Shown here piece by piece: positions 1 to 8,020 of a DNA stretch of 64,000 bases. The stretch covers positions 1 through 64,000 of the forward strand of contig CALYQJ010000005.1 of assembly GCA_945285405.1 (NCBI GenBank), in the 5' to 3' direction. A model generated the notes under the pieces. That model was not told the DNA's origin. It saw nothing but the letters and a program-made list of their open reading frames with translations, and searched no databases. The position numbers and the translations under genes were made by a program. This DNA comes from an uncultured Lactobacillaceae bacterium. GTDB taxonomy: Bacteria > Bacillota > Bacilli > Lactobacillales > Lactobacillaceae. The stretch's first letter is position 1, and the number at the start of each line of letters is the position of its first letter.

Positions 1-50
1 AACTTCTGATTCAGATCTGGTGGACAGGGGTTCAAATCCCCTCACCTCCA
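1..50 (+). ncRNA. ssrA: tmRNA (ssrA), 3' end only
   Basis: The first 50 bases form the 3' end of a tRNA-like RNA. The T stem-loop is AGGGG-TTCAAAT-CCCCT, followed by the acceptor strand CACCTCC and discriminator A; CCA is not encoded. The GGTGGAC just before the T stem resembles the end of Gram-positive tmRNA more than an ordinary tRNA variable loop. tmRNA rescues stalled ribosomes by trans-translation. The 5' part lies outside the window, so a tRNA with a long variable arm cannot be fully excluded. A strong terminator follows. Confidence 0.7.
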
Positions 51-87
51 TTATTTATATTTAACTAAATTTAATTCAGTTTTATTA

Positions 88-120
88 AGAGAATGCTGTA
101 ATTACAGCATTCTCTTTTAT
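88..120 (+). terminator. Rho-independent terminator after tmRNA
   Basis: Positions 88-115 are a perfect 28-base palindrome (AGAGAATGCTGTAA and its complement), followed by a T-rich tract. It sits 38 bases after the RNA end, as expected for the terminator of the tmRNA gene. Confidence 0.85.
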
Positions 121-342
121 TTAATTCAGATTACTTTAATTTAGTTGGAATACAAACGGGCTACATTTGGTTTTAAAAATTACTTTTATAATATTTGACT
201 CTTTTTATTTTTAATATTTTTCTAAATGAAAAACTTACTAATCAGAAACAGAGAATTTCAAAATTGCTTTGAGCTAATGATGGAATTTATAGTAAGATAT
301 AAAGTTGTTAACTAATAAAGAACAGAAGGAACAACTTAAAAA

Positions 343-1194
343 ATGATTATATCTTATAGAGTTTTTGCTTCGGATATGGATGGAACTCTACTAAATGACC
401 AAAAAGAATATAATAAACAGTTATTAAATAAGATTGTTAAATATTTAAATAATCATAAAATGCGATTTGTAGCCGCAACTGGTAATCGTTATCTTCATGT
501 TAAAAATACATTTTCAAATATTGCCGATCAAATAGATTATGTTGCAGAGAACGGTGCAGTTGTTGTCGCAAATAATAAATTTATTTACGAAAATTATTTA
601 AATCGAAATAGTCTTTTAATTTTAATTAAAGAGCTGCTAAGTAACCCTATTTTAGCAGGAGCCCAAATCATTCTATCAGGTCCCAAACAATCGTACATAA
701 ATCAAATATCACCTGAGCTGGTTAAACGTGCAAAAAGATTTTATCCTGATTTAATTACGGTACCAAATTTGACTCAAATAGCACAAACGACTCCTATTTA
801 TAAAGTAGCTTTAAATTGGCATGAAGCAAGTGACAATCAAAAACAAATAGCCTACTTAAATCAAAAATTTACTAAAATACGTGGTACAAGTTCTGGACGT
901 AAAGGAATTGATATTATATCTAAAGGAATTAGTAAAGCTACAGGACTAGTAAAATTACAAAAACATTATGGTTTACAATTTAAGGATATTATGGCATTTG
1001 GTGACAGCGGTAATGATTTAGAAATGATTAATAGTGTAGGATGTGGTGTAGCTGTTAAAAATGCAGACGACCAGATCAAAAAGGTAGCTGATATAGTTCT
1101 TAATGAAACAAATAATCAAGATGCCGTACTTGACTCTATCAAAAAAAATTTAATTGCTAATGGAGCTCCATCATCTTATTTTAATTCTAATTGA
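343..1194 (+). CDS. Cof-type HAD-IIB family phosphatase
   Basis: A 283-residue cytosolic phosphatase of the haloacid dehalogenase superfamily, Cof/YwpJ type. Motif I is DMDGTLL with nucleophile Asp11 and acid Asp13. Motif II is TGNR at 46-49. The GDSGND motif IV around 220-225 supplies the Mg-binding aspartates, and a conserved Lys lies near 196 (GRKG). The large C2-type cap between motifs II and III is typical of sugar-phosphate or flavin/PLP phosphatases, but the substrate cannot be read from sequence. AGAAGGA lies about 12 bases before the ATG. The short membrane-protein gene follows 17 bases downstream, probably co-transcribed. Family call is firm; substrate unknown. Confidence 0.9.
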   Translation: MIISYRVFASDMDGTLLNDQKEYNKQLLNKIVKYLNNHKMRFVAATGNRYLHVKNTFSNIADQIDYVAENGAVVVANNKFIYENYLNRNSLLILIKELLSNPILAGAQIILSGPKQSYINQISPELVKRAKRFYPDLITVPNLTQIAQTTPIYKVALNWHEASDNQKQIAYLNQKFTKIRGTSSGRKGIDIISKGISKATGLVKLQKHYGLQFKDIMAFGDSGNDLEMINSVGCGVAVKNADDQIKKVADIVLNETNNQDAVLDSIKKNLIANGAPSSYFNSN

Positions 1195-1211
1195 AATATG
1201 AGGTTTGAAAA

Positions 1212-1394
1212 ATGAAAAAACAAATGAATAATGCAGAAAGATTTATTTCTGCAATTGGTACTATAATTATTTTAATCGCTGCACTATTTTTAAAAATGAA
1301 TATTCCTATTTTAATAATCGGATTCGTAATTGTATTATTTGCCCGACCTATTGCTAAAATATTCGATAATTCTAAATCAAAAAATTCTAGGTAA
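1212..1394 (+). CDS. small membrane protein, unknown function
   Basis: A 60-residue protein with two predicted hydrophobic segments (about residues 13-29 and 30-45) separated by a short Lys-Met-Asn turn. It has a basic N terminus (MKKQ) and a charged tail rich in Lys, Ser and Asn. It resembles the short two-helix membrane proteins often found next to metabolic genes in lactobacilli; I recognise no family. ATGAGG lies upstream of the start. It follows the HAD gene closely and probably shares its transcript. Confidence 0.65.
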   Translation: MKKQMNNAERFISAIGTIIILIAALFLKMNIPILIIGFVIVLFARPIAKIFDNSKSKNSR

Positions 1395-1443
1395 CACTAT
1401 AAAATACTAAAAAATCAAGTTTTCAAATATTATTTTTAAAAAA

Positions 1444-2616
1444 TTAATTAGGAAAAATACGAACCCCAAACGACGGTGCAAAATTATTTGAAATTTGATC
1501 AATCTTTATATATGTCCCTGGGCGTAAAGCATGAATATAGGTGTTGTTACCTAAATACAAGGCAACATGATAACTAGAACCGGATGCACCCCAAAACAAA
1601 AGATCTCCTTTTTGTAATTGATTTAATTTTACTTTAACTCCTGAAGATTCTTGAGGAACCGTCCAAGAACCAATATTTTTACCCGTAACTTTTTTAAAGA
1701 TATATTGCATTAAACCTGAACAATCAAAACTATTAGGACCTTTACCATCCCAAACATAAGGTTTACCAAGCTGCTGCTTTGCTGTAATAATAAGTTGATC
1801 AATTACTTGTCCTTTTGTCCGATTATTCAATAATATTCGTGGCCTAGTAGTTGTAATGGGACTCATAACTGAAGAAGGCAACCAACCACCATTACTTAAT
1901 TCATACCAAATTAGATTACCATTTAAAATGGTAGAAGTTAATTCTACCGAATTACCTCGATTAATTTGGCGAATCTTTGAAGCATGAAAACTACCATTAC
2001 TATAAACTGGTGAATTTTTGAGTACTTCCATAAAAGCAAAATTAGGATCCCAAATTTTTGCCTGTGTTTTATTTAAGTTTGACTGCTTGATCTTAATATA
2101 ATCACCTGAAATCCATTGATTTTTTCCTACTTGATACCAACTATTACCATCTTGATCAATGGATTTTTTAAAAAACTTCCAAATACTACCGTGCTTTAAT
2201 ATTTGTCCAGTTATTTTTTTTTGATTGGAATAATCATTCCAAACCATAATCCCATAATTGGGAACATAATTAATCTGGCAAATTCCATTTATAGATACTT
2301 CATTAACTATGGGCGTAGCTCCCTGCTCATTTGAAACCCATTGATTTTTCCCAACCTGGTACCAACTAGCTTCACCTACAAGTTTAACTGAAGAATAACG
2401 CCAAGCACTACCATCAGCTAATTTTCTTCCAGTTGATTTTTTATTTAAACCATATCCTTCCCAAAGTTCTATTCCGTAACCGGGAACATAATTAATTGTA
2501 ATTACACCATTAGTAATTTCAGCATTAACATTTTGAGATTGAATTCCAATTACTAATAAAAACAATAAAATAATTATTTTATAAAATCTTTTTTGAATTA
2601 AATTTACTTTTTTCAT
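1444..2616 (-). CDS. secreted NlpC/P60 peptidoglycan endopeptidase with SH3-like repeats
   Basis: A 390-residue exported cell-wall hydrolase. Residues 1-32 are a signal peptide (KK start, hydrophobic core, cleavage near NVNA-E). Two related modules follow (about 33-105 and 107-178), each with INYVPxYGI, a K-T/S-GR/Q turn and WYQVGKNQW; they look like SH3-type wall-binding repeats. A third, more divergent SH3-like segment spans about 185-252. The catalytic domain (270-390) has the Cys299 nucleophile (DCSG), His350 (YHVALYLG) and His362. Members of this family cut D-Glu-diamino acid bonds in stem peptides; the exact bond here is inferred. It is monocistronic, convergent with the HAD pair. Confidence 0.88.
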   Translation of the reverse strand: MKKVNLIQKRFYKIIILLFLLVIGIQSQNVNAEITNGVITINYVPGYGIELWEGYGLNKKSTGRKLADGSAWRYSSVKLVGEASWYQVGKNQWVSNEQGATPIVNEVSINGICQINYVPNYGIMVWNDYSNQKKITGQILKHGSIWKFFKKSIDQDGNSWYQVGKNQWISGDYIKIKQSNLNKTQAKIWDPNFAFMEVLKNSPVYSNGSFHASKIRQINRGNSVELTSTILNGNLIWYELSNGGWLPSSVMSPITTTRPRILLNNRTKGQVIDQLIITAKQQLGKPYVWDGKGPNSFDCSGLMQYIFKKVTGKNIGSWTVPQESSGVKVKLNQLQKGDLLFWGASGSSYHVALYLGNNTYIHALRPGTYIKIDQISNNFAPSFGVRIFPN

Positions 2617-2745
2617 AGTTTTATAATAACCTATTATTGTAACTAATATCCAATAAATTATTTTTACTTAATAATTTATATAATTTTTGTATTGAATTAC
2701 TGCATAAACGTTTTTAAAAGCCTTAAAATTTTAAATTTATAATCA

Positions 2746-2774
2746 TTGAATCAATCGAACATTTGTTCTATTAT
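2746..2774 (+). promoter_or_regulatory. SOS promoter with LexA box for the Y-family polymerase
   Basis: A sigma-A-like promoter TTGAAT (2746-2751), 17-base spacer, TATTAT (2769-2774) has a LexA/DinR box embedded in its spacer. CGAACATTTGTTCT (2756-2769) differs from the Gram-positive consensus CGAAC-N4-GTTCG only at the last base. LexA bound here would block RNA polymerase, so the downstream polymerase gene should be DNA-damage inducible. A good ribosome binding site (GCGGAG, 2783-2788) follows. Confidence 0.85.
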
Positions 2775-2796
2775 TTTTAAAAGCGGAGAAAATTAA

Positions 2797-4089
2797 ATGT
2801 ACGATTATTCAAATGAACCTCATCACGTAATTTTTATTATCGATTCAAAATCTTTTTACGCAAGTGTTGAAGCAATTGATCACCAAAGAGACCCTTTAAG
2901 AGATCCTATAGTTGTAGTTTCAAAGGGGGAAAATATCGGTGGGGGTGGTTTAATTTTAGCCACAAGCCCAATGGCCAAAAAAATGTTTCACCTTAAGTCT
3001 AATGTTTCACGACTCAAAGATATTCCTTCAGATCCTAGATTAATTATTTATCCTCCTAGAATGAATCGATATATAAGTAAAAATATAGAAATTAATAATA
3101 TTTTTCGTCATTATGTGGCTGATAAAAATTTATATCCATATTCTATTGATGAAAGTATTTTAGATTTAACACAATCATGGAACCTTTATGGAAGAACAGT
3201 TAATGAAGTAGCACGAAAAATACAGCAGGAAATTAAAGATAAAACAGGGATATATACTAGTGTAGGAATTGGAGATAATCCTACTCTAGCTAAAATTGCT
3301 TTAGATATTTACGCTAAAAATAATCCTTCATTTTTGGCAGAAATTCATTATGAAACTGTGAAAACTTACCTTTGGCCAATTAAAAACCTTACTGAAGTTT
3401 GGAGTATTGGTAAAAAGACTTCTCAAAAATTAAATTGTTTAGGAATTTACTCAATTAAAGATTTAGCTCATTTTAATCCATATATATTACAAGAAAAGCT
3501 CGGAATTTTAGGGTCTCAACTTTATGCTTTATCATGGGGAATTGATCGCTCAATTATCGATCATCATCATGCTCCAAAATCTAAAAGTATTGGTAATTCA
3601 CAAATTTTACCGCATGACTATACAACTCTAAAAGAACTTAGAATTGTTTTTCGTGAACTTGCAGACCAAGTTGCAAGTCGATTACGTAATCAGGGATACT
3701 TAACTAGATGTTTGAGTATTTATTTTAATGATAATTCTCAGTATAGTCATGGAACTTCAAAACAAGTAAATATCAATCCTACAAATAATTCAAAAACCCT
3801 AGCTAAAGAAGTAGAAAAATTATTAAGTACCACTTGGCATGGACAAACAGTACGTAAAGTCGCAGTCTATACTACAAAATTAACTAAAAAACATGATTCA
3901 CAAATTAATCTTTTCATTTCACCTAAAAAGTTCCAAAAAGAATTAAGTTTAGATCAAACTATCGATCAAATTCGTCAAAAGTTTGGTTTTACTAAGCTGA
4001 TCCATTCAGCATCTTTGAAAAAAGGTGGCACAGCTATTAAACGTGCCGGATTAGTTGGCGGGCATGCTGGAGGCAATTCATATGAATAA
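2797..4089 (+). CDS. Y-family DNA polymerase, UvrX/UmuC type
   Basis: A 430-residue translesion DNA polymerase of the ImpB/MucB/SamB family, UvrX-like branch. Catalytic acids are Asp16 (FIIDS) and Asp118-Glu119 (SIDES). A helix-hairpin-helix region (about 205-235, WSIGKKTSQKL) and a little-finger domain follow. The tail RAGLVGGHAGG is typical of UvrX proteins. Such enzymes copy damaged DNA with low fidelity. A LexA box in the promoter supports SOS control. The YolD-like gene starts inside its last codons (8-base overlap), the usual UvrX-YolD pairing. UvrX genes are often plasmid- or phage-borne, but no mobile genes flank this one. Confidence 0.92.
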   Translation: MYDYSNEPHHVIFIIDSKSFYASVEAIDHQRDPLRDPIVVVSKGENIGGGGLILATSPMAKKMFHLKSNVSRLKDIPSDPRLIIYPPRMNRYISKNIEINNIFRHYVADKNLYPYSIDESILDLTQSWNLYGRTVNEVARKIQQEIKDKTGIYTSVGIGDNPTLAKIALDIYAKNNPSFLAEIHYETVKTYLWPIKNLTEVWSIGKKTSQKLNCLGIYSIKDLAHFNPYILQEKLGILGSQLYALSWGIDRSIIDHHHAPKSKSIGNSQILPHDYTTLKELRIVFRELADQVASRLRNQGYLTRCLSIYFNDNSQYSHGTSKQVNINPTNNSKTLAKEVEKLLSTTWHGQTVRKVAVYTTKLTKKHDSQINLFISPKKFQKELSLDQTIDQIRQKFGFTKLIHSASLKKGGTAIKRAGLVGGHAGGNSYE

Positions 4090-4471
4090 ATATCCCAATT
4101 ATAGTGAATCTCAAAGAGATAAATTTTTACATAATTTTGACGATCGTGGAATGATTCGATGGTTTGGATTCTATCTTTCAGATCATAGTGCAGCTTTACA
4201 TCAAGATGCAAGAATAAGAAATGAACTTTTTTCACAAAAACATCATCAGAAAATGAATTTTTCAGTAATCGCCCATAAAATTTCTTATGCTTTAGTTAAA
4301 AACTATAAAATTAAATTAGAAAAAAATACCACCGATTTAATCGATGGCGAATTAATTGATTCTACTCCCATTAAGGGCTATATTACAGGATTTACCGAAC
4401 ATGGTTTAGTAATTAACCAACAAGAAATCAACTTTAATGAAATAAAATCTATTTATATACTTAAAAACTAA
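4082..4471 (+). CDS. YolD-like family protein
   Basis: A 129-residue protein matching the YolD-like family, which usually accompanies UvrX-type polymerases. The core DRGMIRWFGFYLSDH near residues 20-34 aligns with the family's conserved N-terminal motif. The rest is a mixed alpha/beta domain with a C-terminal strand pair (GYITGF, FNEIKSIYI). I chose the ATG at 4082 because GGAGG (4069-4073) precedes it at correct spacing; an upstream in-frame ATG at 4055 lacks such a site. It overlaps the polymerase by 8 bases, so translation is probably coupled and SOS-induced. Its molecular role is not established; a polymerase accessory function is inferred. Confidence 0.85.
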   Translation: MNKYPNYSESQRDKFLHNFDDRGMIRWFGFYLSDHSAALHQDARIRNELFSQKHHQKMNFSVIAHKISYALVKNYKIKLEKNTTDLIDGELIDSTPIKGYITGFTEHGLVINQQEINFNEIKSIYILKN

Positions 4472-4477
4472 TTAATT

Positions 4478-5290
4478 TTAATTGTCCGATATTTTCCAAT
4501 GATTAATCGGACCATATTTATGACCTACATCAATGGAATCTTCTAAAGCTTGATGTGTTTGCTCATTTGCAATAATAATTGCATCTTTTACTGTTTTACC
4601 CAGAGCTAACTGGGCAGTAATTATTGCGGATAAAGTATCACCTGTACCATTGATCCTTTGTGTATTAATGTAGTCATTTTCAAGCCAAAAACTGTCCCCA
4701 TCCATCAATAAAACGAAATCTTTAACAGTTTTCTGCGAGCTATCAAAATTGTGAGATCCCTTAATAATTATGTTCTTTGCACCTAACTTTTGTAATTGTA
4801 CTGCTGCCTGTTTAACCATCTGATCGCTATTCAAAGTAAGGCCAGTTAGTGCTTCTGCTTCATGAAAATTCGGCGTGACAACAGTAGCTAAAGGAAACAA
4901 TAATTTCTTAAATGCTTCTATTCCGTCTTTTTCAACTAAAAAAGCTCCATGCTTCGTTACAATTACCGGATCAACAACTAATGGACCAAAATCATATTTT
5001 TGATATTCTTGGGCAACTAAGGAAATTAAATCTGTTGATGCTAACATACCCGTTTTTGATGCTCTAATTTTAAAATCAGCACCTAAATTTTTAAATTCTT
5101 GTTTAATGAAATCCTTAGGCAAAGTAAAACTATCAAAAATTCCATAAGAATTTCCCGCTACAGCTGCAGTTAAAATAACTGTACCATATACTTTTTGCTG
5201 AAAAAAAGAATGTAAATCAGCTTCAATACCAGCTGAACCATCTGAATCAGATCCAGCAATCGTCAATGCTTGAGGAAATTTATTAGTCAT
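4478..5290 (-). CDS. thiD: ThiD/PdxK-type hydroxymethylpyrimidine or pyridoxal kinase
   Basis: A 270-residue ribokinase-fold kinase. The N-terminal AGSDSDGSAGIEADL (12-26) is the substrate-binding motif of ThiD/PdxK. VDPV at 107-110, TPN at 139-141 and GTGD at 215-218 (catalytic Asp218) complete the active site. The family phosphorylates HMP and HMP-phosphate for thiamine, or pyridoxal. The two activities cannot be separated by eye, and no thiamine genes are nearby. GGAG lies 7 bases before the ATG. The gene overlaps the end of degV by 8 bases, so the two are translationally coupled. Confidence 0.85.
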   Translation of the reverse strand: MTNKFPQALTIAGSDSDGSAGIEADLHSFFQQKVYGTVILTAAVAGNSYGIFDSFTLPKDFIKQEFKNLGADFKIRASKTGMLASTDLISLVAQEYQKYDFGPLVVDPVIVTKHGAFLVEKDGIEAFKKLLFPLATVVTPNFHEAEALTGLTLNSDQMVKQAAVQLQKLGAKNIIIKGSHNFDSSQKTVKDFVLLMDGDSFWLENDYINTQRINGTGDTLSAIITAQLALGKTVKDAIIIANEQTHQALEDSIDVGHKYGPINHWKISDN

Positions 5291-6188
5291 TCGTAACTCC
5301 TATATTTAAAAAGACCCGATCATAATCCATCAACCAAGTCAAACCTATCGATTTATCGCCTAAATGAGTTCCAACAACTGGGCCAAAAAAACTAATTTCA
5401 TAAGTAGATAAATTAGGAAATTTAACTTTTAATTCACTGAGCCACCGTTGAGCTTCCTCTTCGTTATCTCCCTGAATTATCATTAATTTAATGGGATAAT
5501 TGACTTTACTTATATCACGATTAAATAATTCTTCAATCCGACTATAAGCTCTTTTCAACGATCTTACTTTTTCAAAGGCAACTATTTCATGAGTATTATC
5601 ATCAAAAGTTAATAAAGGTTTAATTTTTAAAATATTTCCAATAAAGGCACTAGCATTCGAAAGGCGCCCTCCCTTAACCAAATTTTGTAAATCATTAACT
5701 ATAAAATACTCACCAATAGAATTTCGAATCTTTTTTAAATTTTCAATTATTTTTTCAGGATCTGCATGATTGCCATCAAGTGCAATTTGTTTAGCCGCAT
5801 AAAGAACCAAATGTCCCATTAAACGAACAGTTATCAGAGAATCAAAAACGTAAACTTTTGGACCCTTAAAAGTTTTTAACTCTGATTTTAAATTAGAAAC
5901 AAAACCAGAAATTGTTGAACCTATATGAATACTAATAATCGCATCACAACCTTCTGATGCTAATTCCCGATAGCATTTTATAGTATCAGCAATACTAGGT
6001 TGAGAAGTTTTGGGTAATTTTTTACTTACCCTCAGCTTAGCATAAAAATCTTTAGTTGAAATGTTAACACCTTCAAGATAACTCTTACCACCAATTTCTA
6101 CAGGTACAGGAATTACCTTAATATGATATTTCTCAATCTCTTCAGGAAATAAAGTAGCACTACTATCAGTTACTAAACCTATTTTCAT
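5283..6188 (-). CDS. DegV family fatty-acid-binding protein (FakB-like)
   Basis: A 301-residue DegV protein. The N terminus VTDSSATL and the SQPS segment (about residues 60-65) are the ligand-loop signatures; LVKGGRLS near 166-173 and GTHLGDKSIG near the C terminus are also typical. DegV/FakB proteins carry a fatty acid that FakA phosphorylates for phospholipid synthesis; the fakA gene is not in this window. It is first in a two-gene minus-strand unit with the ThiD-type kinase. A second DegV paralogue lies at 55442-56278, consistent with FakB proteins of different acyl preference. Confidence 0.9.
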   Translation of the reverse strand: MKIGLVTDSSATLFPEEIEKYHIKVIPVPVEIGGKSYLEGVNISTKDFYAKLRVSKKLPKTSQPSIADTIKCYRELASEGCDAIISIHIGSTISGFVSNLKSELKTFKGPKVYVFDSLITVRLMGHLVLYAAKQIALDGNHADPEKIIENLKKIRNSIGEYFIVNDLQNLVKGGRLSNASAFIGNILKIKPLLTFDDNTHEIVAFEKVRSLKRAYSRIEELFNRDISKVNYPIKLMIIQGDNEEEAQRWLSELKVKFPNLSTYEISFFGPVVGTHLGDKSIGLTWLMDYDRVFLNIGVTND

Positions 6189-6307
6189 ATAAATACTCCT
6201 TCAAAACTCTATTTATTATACAAGATTTAAAAAACCATACCAAACTATCAAAAAAAAAATTAAAATAGGAATTACGTTTTATTTAAAATTAAAGAAAGGA
6301 ACGCTTT

Positions 6308-8020
6308 ATGAGTTTTGACGGAATTTTAATGCATGGCTTAATTAAAGAAGTTAATTCATTAATTAGTGGCGGTCGCATTACTAAAATTCAAATGCCCTCT
6401 ACATTTGAAATTATTTTTACAGTTCGAAATCAAAGAAAAAATTTTAATTTAGAACTATCAATACATCCACAATATCAACGCCTTAATCTTACTAGTAAAT
6501 CTATTCAATCACCAAGTCACCCTTATCCTTTTACTATGATTTTACGAAAATATCTTCAAGGAGCTCAAATTAGAAGCATTAAGCAATTTAAAAATGATCG
6601 TATCATTCTAATCCAATTAAGCAATATTAATGATTTGGGCGATAGAATTGAATATTTAATTAGTGCAGAAATGTTAGGAAGGCAAGCTAATGTTATAATT
6701 ATAAATCAAAAAAGCAAAAAAATTATCGATTCCTTAAAACATGAAAATATAGATAAAGAAGGGAAACGTGTAATTTTACCGAATTTATCTTATGAATTAC
6801 CAAAAGCACAACAGGAGCTCAATCCATTTGATTTTGGAGATATTGATAAATCAAAATCTAAACTAACTTTTCCTTTACCTACAGAAAAAAACATTAAGGA
6901 ATTTTTAAATTATTTTCAAGGATTAGGGAAAGATACAAAAAAAGAATTAACTAATCGTATGCTAAATAACAATCCAGCTGAAGCTTGGAAAACTTTTTTT
7001 GATCAAGTTAATCATCCTACACCAACTATTTACTATGATGATCAAAAACAGCCAATTAATTTCACTGCAATACCTTATAAAACCATTTGTTATAATTCTA
7101 CACAACTTAATTCTTTTTCAGAATTACTTGAAAAGTATTTTCATGAAAAATCAACTTTTTCTCGTAACAAACAGGCAGCACAAAAAATTCTTACTCATAT
7201 AAACAGCCTTTTAAAAAAAGATCAACGAAAGTTGAAAAATTTATCAAATGATTTAATAAAAGCTGAAAAAGCTGATGAATTTCGAATTAAAGGAGATTTA
7301 ATCACTATTCATCTCCACGAAATTAAATCTAAAAAAAATAAAGTAACTTTCGATAATTATTATCAACCTGGGGAAAAAATCACAATTAAACTAGATCCTG
7401 AAATATCTCCGTCACAGAATGCACAGAAATACTATAAAAAGTACCATAAATTACAAAATTCACGTAAATATATTAAACAGCAAATTGAAGCAACACGAAC
7501 AGAAATTAGTTATTTTGAAACAATTATTACTCAAATTAATTTTGCTGATTACAGCATAATTTCGGAAATTAAACAAGAATTAATTAAAGAAAAATATTTA
7601 AAATTACCAAATAAAGGTGGCAAAAATACAAAAAATGTTCGTACCATAAAAAGTAGACCACTCACTTTTAAAGCCAAAGACGGTACTCAAATACTTGTTG
7701 GGCGTAATAACTCCCAAAATGATCATTTAAGTTTACACGATGCACAAAAATCTGATTATTGGCTCCATACAAAAAATATTCCCGGATCCCACGTAATCAT
7801 TAAAAATTCTAATCCTAGTGAAGAAACTTTAATAGAGGCTGCAATGATTGCGGCTTATTATTCTAAATCTCGCCATTCTGCTCAAGTACCGGTAGATTAT
7901 GTCCCTGTTAAAAAGCTTAAAAAACCAAAGGGAAGTAAACCTGGTTTTGTAACCTTTACCGGCCAAAAAACACTTTTTGTTACTCCCAATGAAACTTTAA
8001 TTGATCATTTAAAAAGCTAA
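6308..8020 (+). CDS. rqcH: RqcH, NFACT-family ribosome quality control protein (FbpA)
   Basis: A 570-residue NFACT protein, historically annotated as fibronectin-binding protein A. The NFACT-N domain carries the Asp97-Arg98 pair (KNDRII), which in Bacillus and Staphylococcus RqcH is needed to recruit tRNA-Ala for C-terminal alanine tailing on obstructed 50S subunits. A coiled-coil middle region (about 290-420, Lys/Gln/Glu rich) is followed by the NFACT-R domain (DYWLHTKNIPGSHVI at about 480). GAAAGGA precedes the ATG. It is divergent from degV. Its stop overlaps that of the CarB-like gene by 12 bases on the opposite strand. A surface-adhesin role is doubtful because there is no signal peptide. 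Confidence 0.93.
   Translation: MSFDGILMHGLIKEVNSLISGGRITKIQMPSTFEIIFTVRNQRKNFNLELSIHPQYQRLNLTSKSIQSPSHPYPFTMILRKYLQGAQIRSIKQFKNDRIILIQLSNINDLGDRIEYLISAEMLGRQANVIIINQKSKKIIDSLKHENIDKEGKRVILPNLSYELPKAQQELNPFDFGDIDKSKSKLTFPLPTEKNIKEFLNYFQGLGKDTKKELTNRMLNNNPAEAWKTFFDQVNHPTPTIYYDDQKQPINFTAIPYKTICYNSTQLNSFSELLEKYFHEKSTFSRNKQAAQKILTHINSLLKKDQRKLKNLSNDLIKAEKADEFRIKGDLITIHLHEIKSKKNKVTFDNYYQPGEKITIKLDPEISPSQNAQKYYKKYHKLQNSRKYIKQQIEATRTEISYFETIITQINFADYSIISEIKQELIKEKYLKLPNKGGKNTKNVRTIKSRPLTFKAKDGTQILVGRNNSQNDHLSLHDAQKSDYWLHTKNIPGSHVIIKNSNPSEETLIEAAMIAAYYSKSRHSAQVPVDYVPVKKLKKPKGSKPGFVTFTGQKTLFVTPNETLIDHLKS

Noticed and set aside
3975..4235. 86-codon minus-strand frame across the UvrX-YolD junction
   Set aside because: Shadow of two well-supported plus-strand genes; no family similarity.
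6999..7202. 67-codon frame within rqcH
   Set aside because: Out-of-frame shadow of RqcH with no binding site.
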